NCBI RefSeq assembly: GCF_000612505.1
Contig: NZ_CP004078.1
Location: 2,468,001 to 2,532,000, forward strand
Direction: 5' to 3'
DNA from: Paenibacillus sabinae T27
GTDB lineage: Bacteria; Bacillota; Bacilli; Paenibacillales; Paenibacillaceae
DNA: 64,000 nucleotides
Made by a program: the position numbers and the translations under genes
Part shown: positions 52,747-60,251 of the stretch, one piece after another
Position numbering within the stretch: position 1 is the stretch's first letter
Layout: the number at the start of each line of letters is the position of its first letter
The notes under the pieces: model-generated
Told to the model about the DNA's origin: nothing
What the model saw: the letters and a program-made list of their open reading frames with translations, nothing else
Databases searched by the model: none

Positions 52747-53319
52747 TCATTCCACTCCCTTGAACAAAAGATTGCGGTAAGGATAAGGGGAGTCGCTGGT
52801 TTTGAACAGCAGAGCAATTCCGGACTCTTCAATGCGTACCGATTTAAGGGCAGGACTGCGAACAAGCCCGCGTACCATGGCCGAGACCGATTGGCGGTCA
52901 TTCCTGCGAATACCCCGTGCCAGAGCGTCGGCGAAGTTCCGGTTAAAGGCCAGCTCGCGGTACAGCGGCAGCACGGCGAGGGCGATCCGGCGGTGCACCT
53001 TTGTGCTGAACGTAAACTGTACAAGTCCCGGCGGGATGGTAGTGCCGTTCGTGTACACAGCTATGGGAGGCGGAAAAGTAAAGTCCACAAAATACCCAAT
53101 GGCGTTCGTTCCGTATCCCTGCCGTGCGGCCAGCGGCGCAGCCTGCTTTAACAGTTTGCCCATCAGCCCAAGGTCGGCTGTGACAACTGCGTGGGTCCAG
53201 GCCTTCGCATAGCTCCGGCTCATGGCTATGGTTCGGTAGAACGGCAGCATGCCCCTCGCCACTTTGCGCAGAACATCTGCCGTAACGGCTGCGTCATTTT
53301 TTTTCGTTGACTTCATCAC
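52747..53319 (-). CDS. Hypothetical protein with an internal duplication
   Basis: I do not recognise the family. The 190-residue protein repeats one pattern: MLPFYRTIAMSRSYAKAWTH (about 24-43) with VTADLGLMGKLLKQAAP, and VLPLYRELAFNRNFADALAR (about 116-135) with IRRNDRQSVSAMVRGLVRS. A beta-rich segment (YFVDFTFPPPIAVYTNGT) lies between. There is no signal peptide. GGAGATGACCGG precedes a GTG/ATG start pair (53319 or 53316). It may be a dimer-like fold fused in one chain. Confidence 0.7.
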   Translation of the reverse strand: MMKSTKKNDAAVTADVLRKVARGMLPFYRTIAMSRSYAKAWTHAVVTADLGLMGKLLKQAAPLAARQGYGTNAIGYFVDFTFPPPIAVYTNGTTIPPGLVQFTFSTKVHRRIALAVLPLYRELAFNRNFADALARGIRRNDRQSVSAMVRGLVRSPALKSVRIEESGIALLFKTSDSPYPYRNLLFKGVE

Positions 53320-53394
53320 CCGGTCATCTCCTTAACAGAACGCTGTCTGCTATAAGGTATGGACTCAGGGCATTCATCCGTATGGGCTTTTTGC

Positions 53395-54264
53395 TTAAAC
53401 GAGCGGAATAAATATTTGCATTCTCATACTGCCCGGAAATCTGGAGTTAACCACATCGGTTACTTCAAAATCGGGTCCATCCCTGCGAACATACTTGGAC
53501 TCTGGCAGCCATACGCCGTAAATGAAATCCCGTTTGTTCTGAATGTGCTCCGCGGGACCGGAGGCATTGAACTTGGCGTATTTCCCTTCCGGCAGATCGA
53601 TGCTGACATAGGGTTGATTTGGCGATTCCCCGGTTTCTCCGGATTCTTCCCCCACAATAAAAGAGAATCCCCCGTCGTCCTGAAAGCGGCAGGAAACCCC
53701 GTAAGCCATTCCTGGCGCAGTTCTGTGCGGGATATGCATAAAATGTCCGTTTCTGCCGAAATCGTCGTAAAAGCCGGGGATCTCCCGGTAATGGCGGCCG
53801 CCATCCAAATGTGTCCTATACTCGCAGCCGATTATCCGTATACGGTCCAATTGAACAATTGCCGGTTTGTCCATCTCGAATTCTCCGGTTTCTTTTTCCG
53901 GATGATGAAGAAAGCTGATCGGTGACTGTCCGATATATCCCCGATTCTCTTTGCGAAATTTCCCGGGCGTTATCCCGGTATAGCTCTCAAAGGCGCGCGT
54001 AAAAGCTTCCTGCGAATGATACTGATAGGCTACGGCAATGGAGAGAATGCTTTCATCCGAATCCAACAGATGCTTTGAAGCTTCGGTAAGCCTGCGTTTG
54101 CGGATGTACTCCTGAACGGTAAAACCTGAAATGGCGAGAAACAGACGCTGAAAATGAAATGGAGAGAAGGAGGCGGAAGAAGCGATTTCCTGAATGGCGA
54201 GGTCCTCCTGCAGATGATGCTCGATATAATCCACGGCCTTTTGAATTTGCAAATAATACTGCAT
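53395..54264 (-). CDS. AraC family regulator with GyrI-like effector domain
   Basis: The 289-residue protein has an N-terminal AraC DNA-binding domain (about 5-105; LAIQEIASSASFSPFHFQRL, two helix-turn-helix units ending EAFTRAFESYTGITPGKFRK) and a C-terminal GyrI/Rob-like ligand-binding domain (from about 130; PAIVQLDRIRIIGCEYRTHL to FEVTDVVNSRFPGSMRMQIF). GGAAAGG precedes the ATG by about eleven bases. The MITE-like copy B ends 25 bases upstream, so its normal promoter may be displaced or lie in the element. Confidence 0.87.
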   Translation of the reverse strand: MQYYLQIQKAVDYIEHHLQEDLAIQEIASSASFSPFHFQRLFLAISGFTVQEYIRKRRLTEASKHLLDSDESILSIAVAYQYHSQEAFTRAFESYTGITPGKFRKENRGYIGQSPISFLHHPEKETGEFEMDKPAIVQLDRIRIIGCEYRTHLDGGRHYREIPGFYDDFGRNGHFMHIPHRTAPGMAYGVSCRFQDDGGFSFIVGEESGETGESPNQPYVSIDLPEGKYAKFNASGPAEHIQNKRDFIYGVWLPESKYVRRDGPDFEVTDVVNSRFPGSMRMQIFIPLV

Positions 54265-54288
54265 GGGCTGAATTTCCTTTCCGGGGGC

Positions 54289-54545
54289 TATATAAAATGA
54301 ACTTGAGATTTTCCCATTTGGGTATGGTCTATAACTACGAGGAATGTTTGGACTTACGGCCGCTGTTGTCTCCAGATTTCTTGATTGTACCGTTCTTCAC
54401 GGATGAAATCCGGAGACAGCCTATGCTTTCGAAGCGAGCTTTCCTCCGGAAAGCTTTCGGGCGATCGCTATCGCTCCTACAGTTCCAAACTTCCCCTTCG
54501 TTACTCTCACCCTGATGTCATTTTTTTAAGTTCATTTTATATATA
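54289..54545 (-). repeat. MITE-like dispersed repeat, copy B
   Basis: Reverse-oriented relative of copy A at 16979-17233 and almost the same length (257 bases). The ends are nearly perfect inverted repeats (TATATAAAATGAACTT left, AAGTTCATTTTATATATA right) with TA at both borders. Internal blocks match copy A on the other strand, with most differences being substitutions. It fills the space between the AraC gene and the fur promoter region. Confidence 0.85.
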
Positions 54546-54671
54546 GTGTAATTTCAGGATCAATTATAACCGGAGGGCTTACGGGATGATTGATTTAAAA
54601 TGCGCAGCTGATGGGGGAGAGTAACGGCGGCTTGCCTCTTTCCTTTTTGCGATGCATTTGGTATGCTCTTA

Positions 54672-54686
54672 TTATAATAATTCTAA
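54672..54686. promoter_or_regulatory. Per-type box upstream of fur
   Basis: TTATAATAATTCTAA differs at a single base from the Bacillus PerR box TTATAATNATTATAA. It lies about 70 bases before the fur start codon, next to a TATTATAAT-like promoter stretch. Confidence 0.62.
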
Positions 54687-54753
54687 TCTAGACAATCTTA
54701 CGATTAAACTTCCGGCAGCATAAATGATAAAGACCGGGGAGGGAGGAATGATC

Positions 54754-55227
54754 ATGAATCCTATGGATACAATTGCCCAGCAATTTACCGCCCACAACTA
54801 CAAGTTGACCTCGCAGCGCGAAGCCATTGTTAAGGTTCTGCTTGATAACGAGAAGGACCATTTGAGCGTAGAAGAGGTGTATATGCTCGTCAAGGGAAGC
54901 TTTCCTCAGCTCGGCCTGGCCACAGTGTACCGAACGCTGGAGCTGCTGTGCGAGCTTCATATCGTTGAGAAAATGAACTTCGGCGACGGCGTATCCCGTT
55001 ACGATCTGCGCAGCGAAGGACATGATCATATGCACCATCATCTGATCTGCCAATCCTGCGGCAAAGTGGCCGAAATCAAGGATGATTGGCTGGAAGAGCT
55101 GGAGAAGAGACTCGAGAAGGAATACGGATTTGCCGTAACCGACCATCGTCTCGATTTCAAAGGGAATTACCGGATCTGCAAGGGCAGCGGCTGCAAGCGA
55201 GAGAAGGACGGCCAGCCGATATCGTAA
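54754..55227 (+). CDS. fur: Ferric uptake regulator Fur
   Basis: Fur represses iron-uptake genes when iron is plentiful. The 157-residue protein matches Bacillus Fur along its length: NYKLTSQREAIVKVLLDNEK, GLATVYRTLELL recognition helix, MNFGDGVSRYDLRSEGHDHM and the histidine-rich metal site HHHLICQSCGK. The first structural zinc pair is CQSC; the second is CKGSGC (four residues between the Cys), wider than the usual CxxC. The ATG at 54754 follows GGGAGGGAGG at good spacing; an ATG at 54748 overlaps the site. Confidence 0.92.
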   Translation: MNPMDTIAQQFTAHNYKLTSQREAIVKVLLDNEKDHLSVEEVYMLVKGSFPQLGLATVYRTLELLCELHIVEKMNFGDGVSRYDLRSEGHDHMHHHLICQSCGKVAEIKDDWLEELEKRLEKEYGFAVTDHRLDFKGNYRICKGSGCKREKDGQPIS

Positions 55228-55271
55228 GCGGGCCATAGCGAAAGAAGTTATCTTACAAATTGATAATTGGA

Positions 55272-55315
55272 AAAAAAGGGAGTGTCCTGCCGAAAGCGGC
55301 GGGGCGCTCCCTTTT
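55272..55315 (+). terminator. Terminator of fur
   Basis: AAAGGGAG and CTCCCTTT with inner GCCG/CGGC arms and a TTTTT end. Confidence 0.85.
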
Positions 55316-55557
55316 TGGGTTTGAGCTTAGCATTAACCGTCGGCTCAATCTATCGTTCTATCTCCCGATGAAGCCGAATAGAGTAGATTATCCGCATGCG
55401 TGGCAGTCTGAAATACGGGAAATGTGTCGAAGCGAAATTACAGCCTTAAGGCGGATTGCTACGTTTGAAAGAAAGCCTTTCCGGTTATAAAAAGGATACA
55501 CTCGCCTGCTTTCACTTTCTGCTAAAGTGCTATGACATTCTTAAGAAGCGAGGTGCA
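55316..55557. other. Intergenic stretch upstream of a secreted protein gene
   Basis: Open frames here overlap the following gene and lack a binding site. A weak promoter-like pair (TTGAAA, then TAAAAA after 17 bases) lies near 55467-55495. Nothing else is supported. Confidence 0.35.
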
Positions 55558-55941
55558 ATGAGCATGATGTTAACCGGATTCCGGGCCTGCGCGCTGCTGA
55601 TGGCTGCAGTTCTGCTGTTTGTCATTGGTGGACAAGCCGTATCGGCACATTCTCTGGCGTTCACAGTACCGGGATATCATAAATCGGCTGCAAAAGGTTT
55701 GACTGAGGCTGTGCAAAAAGAAGCAGTCGGCATTTACGAAGGACAGGCCGATCCTCATACCGTTGAAATAACAGTGTATGGCGAACCGGTCGATCTTCAG
55801 TTCAGCGAAGCGCTGGGAGCCCATGTGGAGAAGCTGGAAGAGGGGACGAAGGTCGCCTTTGTCTATACCGAGCAGCAAGTCAAAGGGGATAGCATCGTCA
55901 GATTCCGCAGACTGCTGTCCATTAAAGAAGCGGAAGAATGA
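55558..55941 (+). CDS. Small secreted or membrane-anchored hypothetical protein
   Basis: The 127-residue product has an N-terminal signal sequence (ACALLMAAVLLFVIGGQAVSAHS) and a mature part of about 95 residues, VEITVYGEPVDLQFSEALGA being its clearest strand-rich portion. I do not recognise a family. GCGAGGTGCA precedes the ATG at 55558; the longer open frame to 55456 has no site. A terminator follows 20 bases downstream. Confidence 0.65.
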   Translation: MSMMLTGFRACALLMAAVLLFVIGGQAVSAHSLAFTVPGYHKSAAKGLTEAVQKEAVGIYEGQADPHTVEITVYGEPVDLQFSEALGAHVEKLEEGTKVAFVYTEQQVKGDSIVRFRRLLSIKEAEE

Positions 55942-55960
55942 TCGATTTGCCTTGCAATGC

Positions 55961-55995
55961 AAGATGTCGTCCTTAAGAGGAGGGCATCTTTTTTG
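55961..55995 (+). terminator. Terminator of the small secreted protein gene
   Basis: AAGATG, TCCT and AGGA, CATCTT arms followed by six T. Confidence 0.82.
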
Positions 55996-56022
55996 TGCTC
56001 CAGCAGCAGGAAAGTTCAGGAC

Positions 56023-56862
56023 TCAAGGTCTAATAAGCGCCGGCGCATCCTTTTCCCTGCTGAGGGTACGGAACTGCTTCGGTGACATGCCGTAGCGTTT
56101 GCGGAACTGCCGGTGAAAGTAGGTGTAATTCATGAAGCCGCAGGTTTCCGCGATGTGCTCCAGCGGCATCGGACTGTAGACGATCCGTTCGCGCGCCATT
56201 TCCAGACGGACTTCATTTACATATTTCACAATCGTCGTCCCGAACTCCTCCTTAAATAGATGGACGGCCCGCGAGACGGAAATGTCGACATGAGCGGCCA
56301 CGTCTTCAAGACGGAAGAGAAGGGCCGCGTTTTCTTCCACGAACTGCTTCATCCGGTATGCCAGATAACCCCTTGGGGATACGGAAGGGCGGTCGAGTGT
56401 AATCCGGTCGATTTCCATGCAGAGAATCTGCAGGTAACAGCTTGAGATTTCCGGGGAAAAATCGGACAGGCGGCGCTGCTCCAGCACAAGCTGGCGAAAA
56501 AGGCCGACAAAGGCGTCGTTTAGCGGAATATGCATGAGCGACGCCCGATGACGGCTATTCCACCACCGGTCGAGCCACTCTCCCCGGCAAAAAATATGAT
56601 AATCTCCGCTTTCGACACGCGGTTCGCCGAGCGGATAATGTTCCTTGTCGATAATCAGGTTGTAGGGGACGCCCGGAGCAATAAGCATCAGTCCGCCGCT
56701 TTCGACACGCGTAATCGCGCCGTCGATTAAAGCGCTGCAGCACCCTTCGGTCTGGAGACGAATCAGATAATGGGGAAAGCCTTCCGCTTCCGACATCTGG
56801 AACGGTTTGCGGTGGAAGGAGAATCCGGCGGTTAATATCGTGCAAGGTGCGTCACTTGTCAT
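56023..56862 (-). CDS. AraC family transcriptional regulator with cupin-like sensor domain
   Basis: The 279-residue protein has an N-terminal AraC-type cupin region (HYLIRLQTEGCCSALIDGAI, GGLMLIAPGVPYNL) and a C-terminal double helix-turn-helix (LEDVAAHVDISVSRAVHLFK, MNYTYFHRQFRKRYGMSPKQ). It is divergent from the sugar isomerase/oxidoreductase genes that start at 57218, so it is probably their regulator. CAGGAGGACAT precedes the ATG. The inducer is likely a sugar or polyol, unidentified. Confidence 0.88.
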   Translation of the reverse strand: MTSDAPCTILTAGFSFHRKPFQMSEAEGFPHYLIRLQTEGCCSALIDGAITRVESGGLMLIAPGVPYNLIIDKEHYPLGEPRVESGDYHIFCRGEWLDRWWNSRHRASLMHIPLNDAFVGLFRQLVLEQRRLSDFSPEISSCYLQILCMEIDRITLDRPSVSPRGYLAYRMKQFVEENAALLFRLEDVAAHVDISVSRAVHLFKEEFGTTIVKYVNEVRLEMARERIVYSPMPLEHIAETCGFMNYTYFHRQFRKRYGMSPKQFRTLSREKDAPALIRP

Positions 56863-56930
56863 ATGTCCTCCTGCCTCTTTTTTAAATGATAATCAGATTG
56901 TTCATGTTTTAATCATATTATTCATTTTAT

Positions 56931-56944
56931 TATATACGCTTTCA
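56931..56944 (-). promoter_or_regulatory. Catabolite-responsive element-like site
   Basis: The minus strand reads TGAAAGCGTATATA, matching the left half of the CcpA cre consensus exactly and most of the right half. It lies in the divergent promoter region of the sugar genes and their AraC regulator. Confidence 0.4.
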
Positions 56945-57217
56945 GATTACGATGATACTAGTTCCAGGGCATCGAAAAATAATACCCAGAATGAGAAATC
57001 CATCAAGAAAACATGGATTGCGGTTCGCCCAGGCAACAAGCATCAGAAGCAGATGAAGGTGAATCAGCGGTAAGAAAGAGCCCTTTTGTTCAGGTAAAAG
57101 GCTTTCAGATTTTCCCGTAAGGGCTTCGGCTAGGGATTTGCCGAGTCAGTTAGTGGGATCGTTTGCACTTGGGTACTGAACCATACGGCTACAAAACCAT
57201 GTCCAGGGAGTGATTGC
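56945..57217. other. Divergent promoter region
   Basis: A 270-base stretch between the AraC gene and the isomerase gene. A short inverted repeat CCCTTTTG/AAAGG near 57077-57105 may be a regulator site. An open frame from 56807 to 57073 has no supported start and I do not count it as a gene. Confidence 0.4.
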
Positions 57218-57988
57218 ATGTTGAAGATCGGGCTGCAGCTCTACACGCTCAGAGAAGAACTGGAACAGGATTTCGAAGGCACGCTGCGAAAAGTGGCGGC
57301 GCTCGGTTACAGCGGTGTCGAATTCTTCCATTATTTTGGCAGAAGTGAAGGCGAGGTCAAGGCGCTGCTTGAGGAGACGGGACTCATAGCCATAGGAGCG
57401 CATCGCCCATATGATGTCCTGCTGGAGAATGCCGATGCCGAAATGGACTACATACGCAAGATCGGCAGCAACTATTTGATCGTGCCTTATCTCAGTGAGG
57501 AGCAGCGTTCCGATTGGAGCAGGATTGCCGCCAATTTGCGGATTCTTGGAGAGAAGGCCAAGCAGCAAGGAGTGGTCCTGTTGTACCACAACCATGATTT
57601 CGAGCTGCGGGAGAGCAGCGGAGGCCAGACCGCCTTCGATTATCTCTACAGTGAAGTTCTGCCGGAGCTGCTTCAGGTTGAAATGGATACCTGTTGGGTT
57701 CAATACGGCGGTTACGACCCCGTGGAATATATCGGCAAGTATGCCGGACGGCTCCCCCTCATCCATCTTAAAGATATGAAGCGGCGGGAAGACGGTTCGG
57801 CGGAAACGGTCGTGCTCGGCGAGGGCGAAGTTGATCTTACCTCCATTCTGAAGGCGGCGGAACAGGCCGGAACCGAATGGGCGATTGTTGAACAGGATTA
57901 CTGCAGCCGGCCGGCGCTGGAAAGCGTGGCGGCAAGCTTGGAATGGCTGAAACCAAATTATAAACAAGGAGGCAACATTTATGTCTAA
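57218..57988 (+). CDS. Sugar phosphate isomerase/epimerase family protein (TIM barrel)
   Basis: An AP-endonuclease-2-type TIM barrel, the fold of IolE/xylose-isomerase-like enzymes. The 256-residue protein has LKIGLQLYTLREELEQDFEG, ALGYSGVEFFHYFG, VLLYHNHDFELRESS and VEMDTCWVQYGGYDPVEYIG, with conserved His/Glu/Asp metal ligands (HNHDFE, EMDTCW, LIHLKD, EQDYC). AGGGAGTGATTGC precedes the ATG. The next gene, a Gfo/Idh oxidoreductase, begins seven bases before its stop, so they act in one pathway, likely inositol or related sugar catabolism. Confidence 0.87.
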   Translation: MLKIGLQLYTLREELEQDFEGTLRKVAALGYSGVEFFHYFGRSEGEVKALLEETGLIAIGAHRPYDVLLENADAEMDYIRKIGSNYLIVPYLSEEQRSDWSRIAANLRILGEKAKQQGVVLLYHNHDFELRESSGGQTAFDYLYSEVLPELLQVEMDTCWVQYGGYDPVEYIGKYAGRLPLIHLKDMKRREDGSAETVVLGEGEVDLTSILKAAEQAGTEWAIVEQDYCSRPALESVAASLEWLKPNYKQGGNIYV

Positions 57989-59114
57989 GACACTTAAAAT
58001 CGCAATTATTGGCTGCGGAGGTATCGCAAACGGCAAGCATTTGCCAAGCCTGTCCCGCCAAAAAAACGCTGAACTGGTAGCCTTCTGCGATATTATTGAA
58101 GAACGCGCGAAGGAAGCGGCGGAGAAGTACGGCACGCAAGATGCCAAGGTCTATACAGATTTCCGCAAGCTGCTGGAAGACGGCGGCATCGATGTTGTGC
58201 ATGTATGTACGCCGAACGACAGCCACTCGGAAATTACGGTTGCCGCTCTGGAAGCTGACTGCCACGTTATGTGCGAAAAGCCGATGGCCAAGACGACAGC
58301 GCAGGCGCAGGCCATGCTGGAAGCAGCACGCCGTACCGGCAAGAAGCTGTCCATCGCCTACCAGAACCGTTTCCGCAATGACAGCCAATATTTGAAGGAA
58401 ATGTGCGAGAACGGCGAACTTGGCGACATTTATTATGCCAAAGCGATTGCGCTGCGCCGGCGCGCGGTGCCGACGTGGGGCGTCTTCCTGGATGAAGAGA
58501 AGCAGGGCGGCGGACCGCTGATCGATATCGGCACCCACGCGCTTGATCTGACGCTGTGGATGATGGACAATTACAAGCCGCACAGCGTAACCGGCTCGGT
58601 CTTCCACAAGCTCGGACAACGCAAGAACGCCGCCAATGCGTTCGGCCCGTGGGACCCCGAGCAGTTCAAGGTTGAGGATTCCGCGTTTGGCTTCATTACG
58701 ATGGAGAACGGCGCGACGATTGCGCTCGAATCGAGCTGGGCGCTGAACGTCGCCGAGTATGGCGAAGCGAAGACGCTGCTGTGCGGAACGGAAGCCGGCG
58801 CCGACATGACGAGCGGACTCCGTATCAACGGTGAGAAGTCCGGCCGCCTGTACGAGACGAATATTGAGCTTACTCCGGGCGGAGTCGCATTCTATTCGGG
58901 CGATGAGGAGAGCGAGGCGGACCGCGAAGCGCGCCTGTGGCTCGAAGCCGTAACCCTGGACAAAGAGCCGCTTGTGAAGCCGGAGCAGGCGCTGGTGGTC
59001 ACACAAATTCTGGAGGCGATTTACGAATCTGCCCGCACCGGGAAGACGGTTTATTTTGACGGAACCGAGGATAGCGCAGCCCAGGATTCGGCTCAAGCGG
59101 TACTGAATAAATAA
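57981..59114 (+). CDS. Gfo/Idh/MocA family NAD(P)-dependent sugar dehydrogenase
   Basis: Such enzymes oxidise inositols or sugars. The 377-residue protein has the Rossmann start KIAIIGCGGIANGKHLPSLS, the Gfo/Idh signature HVMCEKPMAKT (catalytic-region Lys of EKP) and a C-terminal beta-sheet domain with PLIDIGTHALDLTLWMM (conserved D-x3-H). Overlaps the isomerase end with AAGGAGG inside it. Substrate unknown. Confidence 0.9.
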   Translation: MSKTLKIAIIGCGGIANGKHLPSLSRQKNAELVAFCDIIEERAKEAAEKYGTQDAKVYTDFRKLLEDGGIDVVHVCTPNDSHSEITVAALEADCHVMCEKPMAKTTAQAQAMLEAARRTGKKLSIAYQNRFRNDSQYLKEMCENGELGDIYYAKAIALRRRAVPTWGVFLDEEKQGGGPLIDIGTHALDLTLWMMDNYKPHSVTGSVFHKLGQRKNAANAFGPWDPEQFKVEDSAFGFITMENGATIALESSWALNVAEYGEAKTLLCGTEAGADMTSGLRINGEKSGRLYETNIELTPGGVAFYSGDEESEADREARLWLEAVTLDKEPLVKPEQALVVTQILEAIYESARTGKTVYFDGTEDSAAQDSAQAVLNK

Positions 59115-59163
59115 ATCAATTAACTTTAATACGGAAGATATACAGAGAGGAGCAACACATTCC

Positions 59164-60132
59164 ATGAAACTTGGCGTATTTTTGGTGCTGTTCGGCGGCC
59201 GGAAGCTGGAAGAAGCGCTCGATTATGTGGCGGAGAAAGGGGTTAAAGCGGTCGAGATCGGCACAGGAGGTAATCCGGGAAAAAGACACTGCGATCCGCA
59301 GCTGCTGCTCGAGGATGAACGTGCACTTAAAGAGTTCAAGCATGCGGTGGAATCGAGAGGACTGGTCATCAGTGCGCTCAGCTGTCACGGCAACCCGCTG
59401 CATCCGCAACAAGAGCTGGCGCAAAAGGATCACGAGGATTTCCTGAATTCCGTTAAACTCGCGGAGAAGCTGGGTGTTCCGGTTGTCAATACATTCTCCG
59501 GCTGCCCGGGCGACCATGAGGGTGCGAAGTATCCGAACTGGCCGGTCGCGCCGTGGCCGAATGATTTTCAGGATGTACTGAAATGGCAATGGGAGAATAA
59601 AATCATCCCTTACTGGACGGAGACCGGTGCCTTTGCGGCTGAACACGGCGTTAAAATCGGTCTTGAGCTGCACGGCGGGTTCTCGGTGCATACCCCGGCT
59701 ACGCTGCTCCGCCTAAGAGCGGCTGCCGGCGAAGTGATCGGTGCCAATCTGGACCCGAGCCATATGTGGTGGCAGGGCATTGACCCTGTGCAGGCCATCC
59801 ATATTCTGGGCCGGGAGGGAGCGATCCACCACTTTCACGCCAAGGATACGGTCATCGATCCGATCAATGTGAACAAGTACGGGCTGACCGATATGCAGAC
59901 CTATGACAACATGCTGGACCGCGCATGGCAGTTCCGCACCGTCGGCTTCGGCCATGATCTGAAGACCTGGGCCGACATCATCAGCGCGCTTCGTCTGGTC
60001 GGCTATGACTACGTGGTCAGCATCGAGCACGAGGATGGTCTGATGTCGATCAATGAAGGCTTCTCCAAAGCGGTCGATAATCTGAATCAGGTGCTGATTC
60101 AGGAGCAGCTTGGCGAAATGTGGTGGCTGTAA
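59164..60132 (+). CDS. Second sugar phosphate isomerase/epimerase (TIM barrel)
   Basis: The 322-residue protein has the same fold as the gene at 57218 but belongs to a longer group. Segments are KLGVFLVLFGGRKLEEALDY, LSCHGNPLHPQQELAQKDHE, GCPGDHEGAKYPNWPVAPWP, IGLELHGGFSVHTPATLLRL and NLDPSHMWWQGIDPVQAIHI, with metal ligands in ELHGGF, DPSHMWW and HFHAKD. AGAGGAGCAACACATTCC precedes the ATG. It follows the oxidoreductase by 49 bases. Together the three genes probably catabolise one cyclitol or ketose; the exact substrate is not visible. Confidence 0.88.
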   Translation: MKLGVFLVLFGGRKLEEALDYVAEKGVKAVEIGTGGNPGKRHCDPQLLLEDERALKEFKHAVESRGLVISALSCHGNPLHPQQELAQKDHEDFLNSVKLAEKLGVPVVNTFSGCPGDHEGAKYPNWPVAPWPNDFQDVLKWQWENKIIPYWTETGAFAAEHGVKIGLELHGGFSVHTPATLLRLRAAAGEVIGANLDPSHMWWQGIDPVQAIHILGREGAIHHFHAKDTVIDPINVNKYGLTDMQTYDNMLDRAWQFRTVGFGHDLKTWADIISALRLVGYDYVVSIEHEDGLMSINEGFSKAVDNLNQVLIQEQLGEMWWL

Positions 60133-60175
60133 GGACGTTGTCCTGAACGCGCCACTTCGTAAGCGAAGCGTTTGA

Positions 60176-60216
60176 TCACACCGGTGCCGGATGGAATCGG
60201 CGCCGGTGTGTTTTTA
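60176..60216 (+). terminator. Terminator after the isomerase/dehydrogenase genes
   Basis: CACACCGG and CCGGTGTG with inner GCCG/CGGC, followed by TTTTTAT. Confidence 0.87.
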
Positions 60217-60251
60217 TATCACGAGATTTATGACAAGGAAGGCGGATACCT

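Noticed and set aside
57077..57105. Second cre-like site (TGAAAGCC followed by TTTTA on the minus strand)
   Set aside because: Lacks the central CG of the consensus and has a spacing error; kept only as a short inverted repeat.
57146..58147. 333-codon leftward open frame
   Set aside because: Opposite the well-supported TIM-barrel isomerase; no binding site at its start.
57837..59165. 442-codon leftward open frame
   Set aside because: Opposite the Gfo/Idh dehydrogenase, which has clear catalytic motifs; the antisense product is Arg/Leu-rich and unlike any family.
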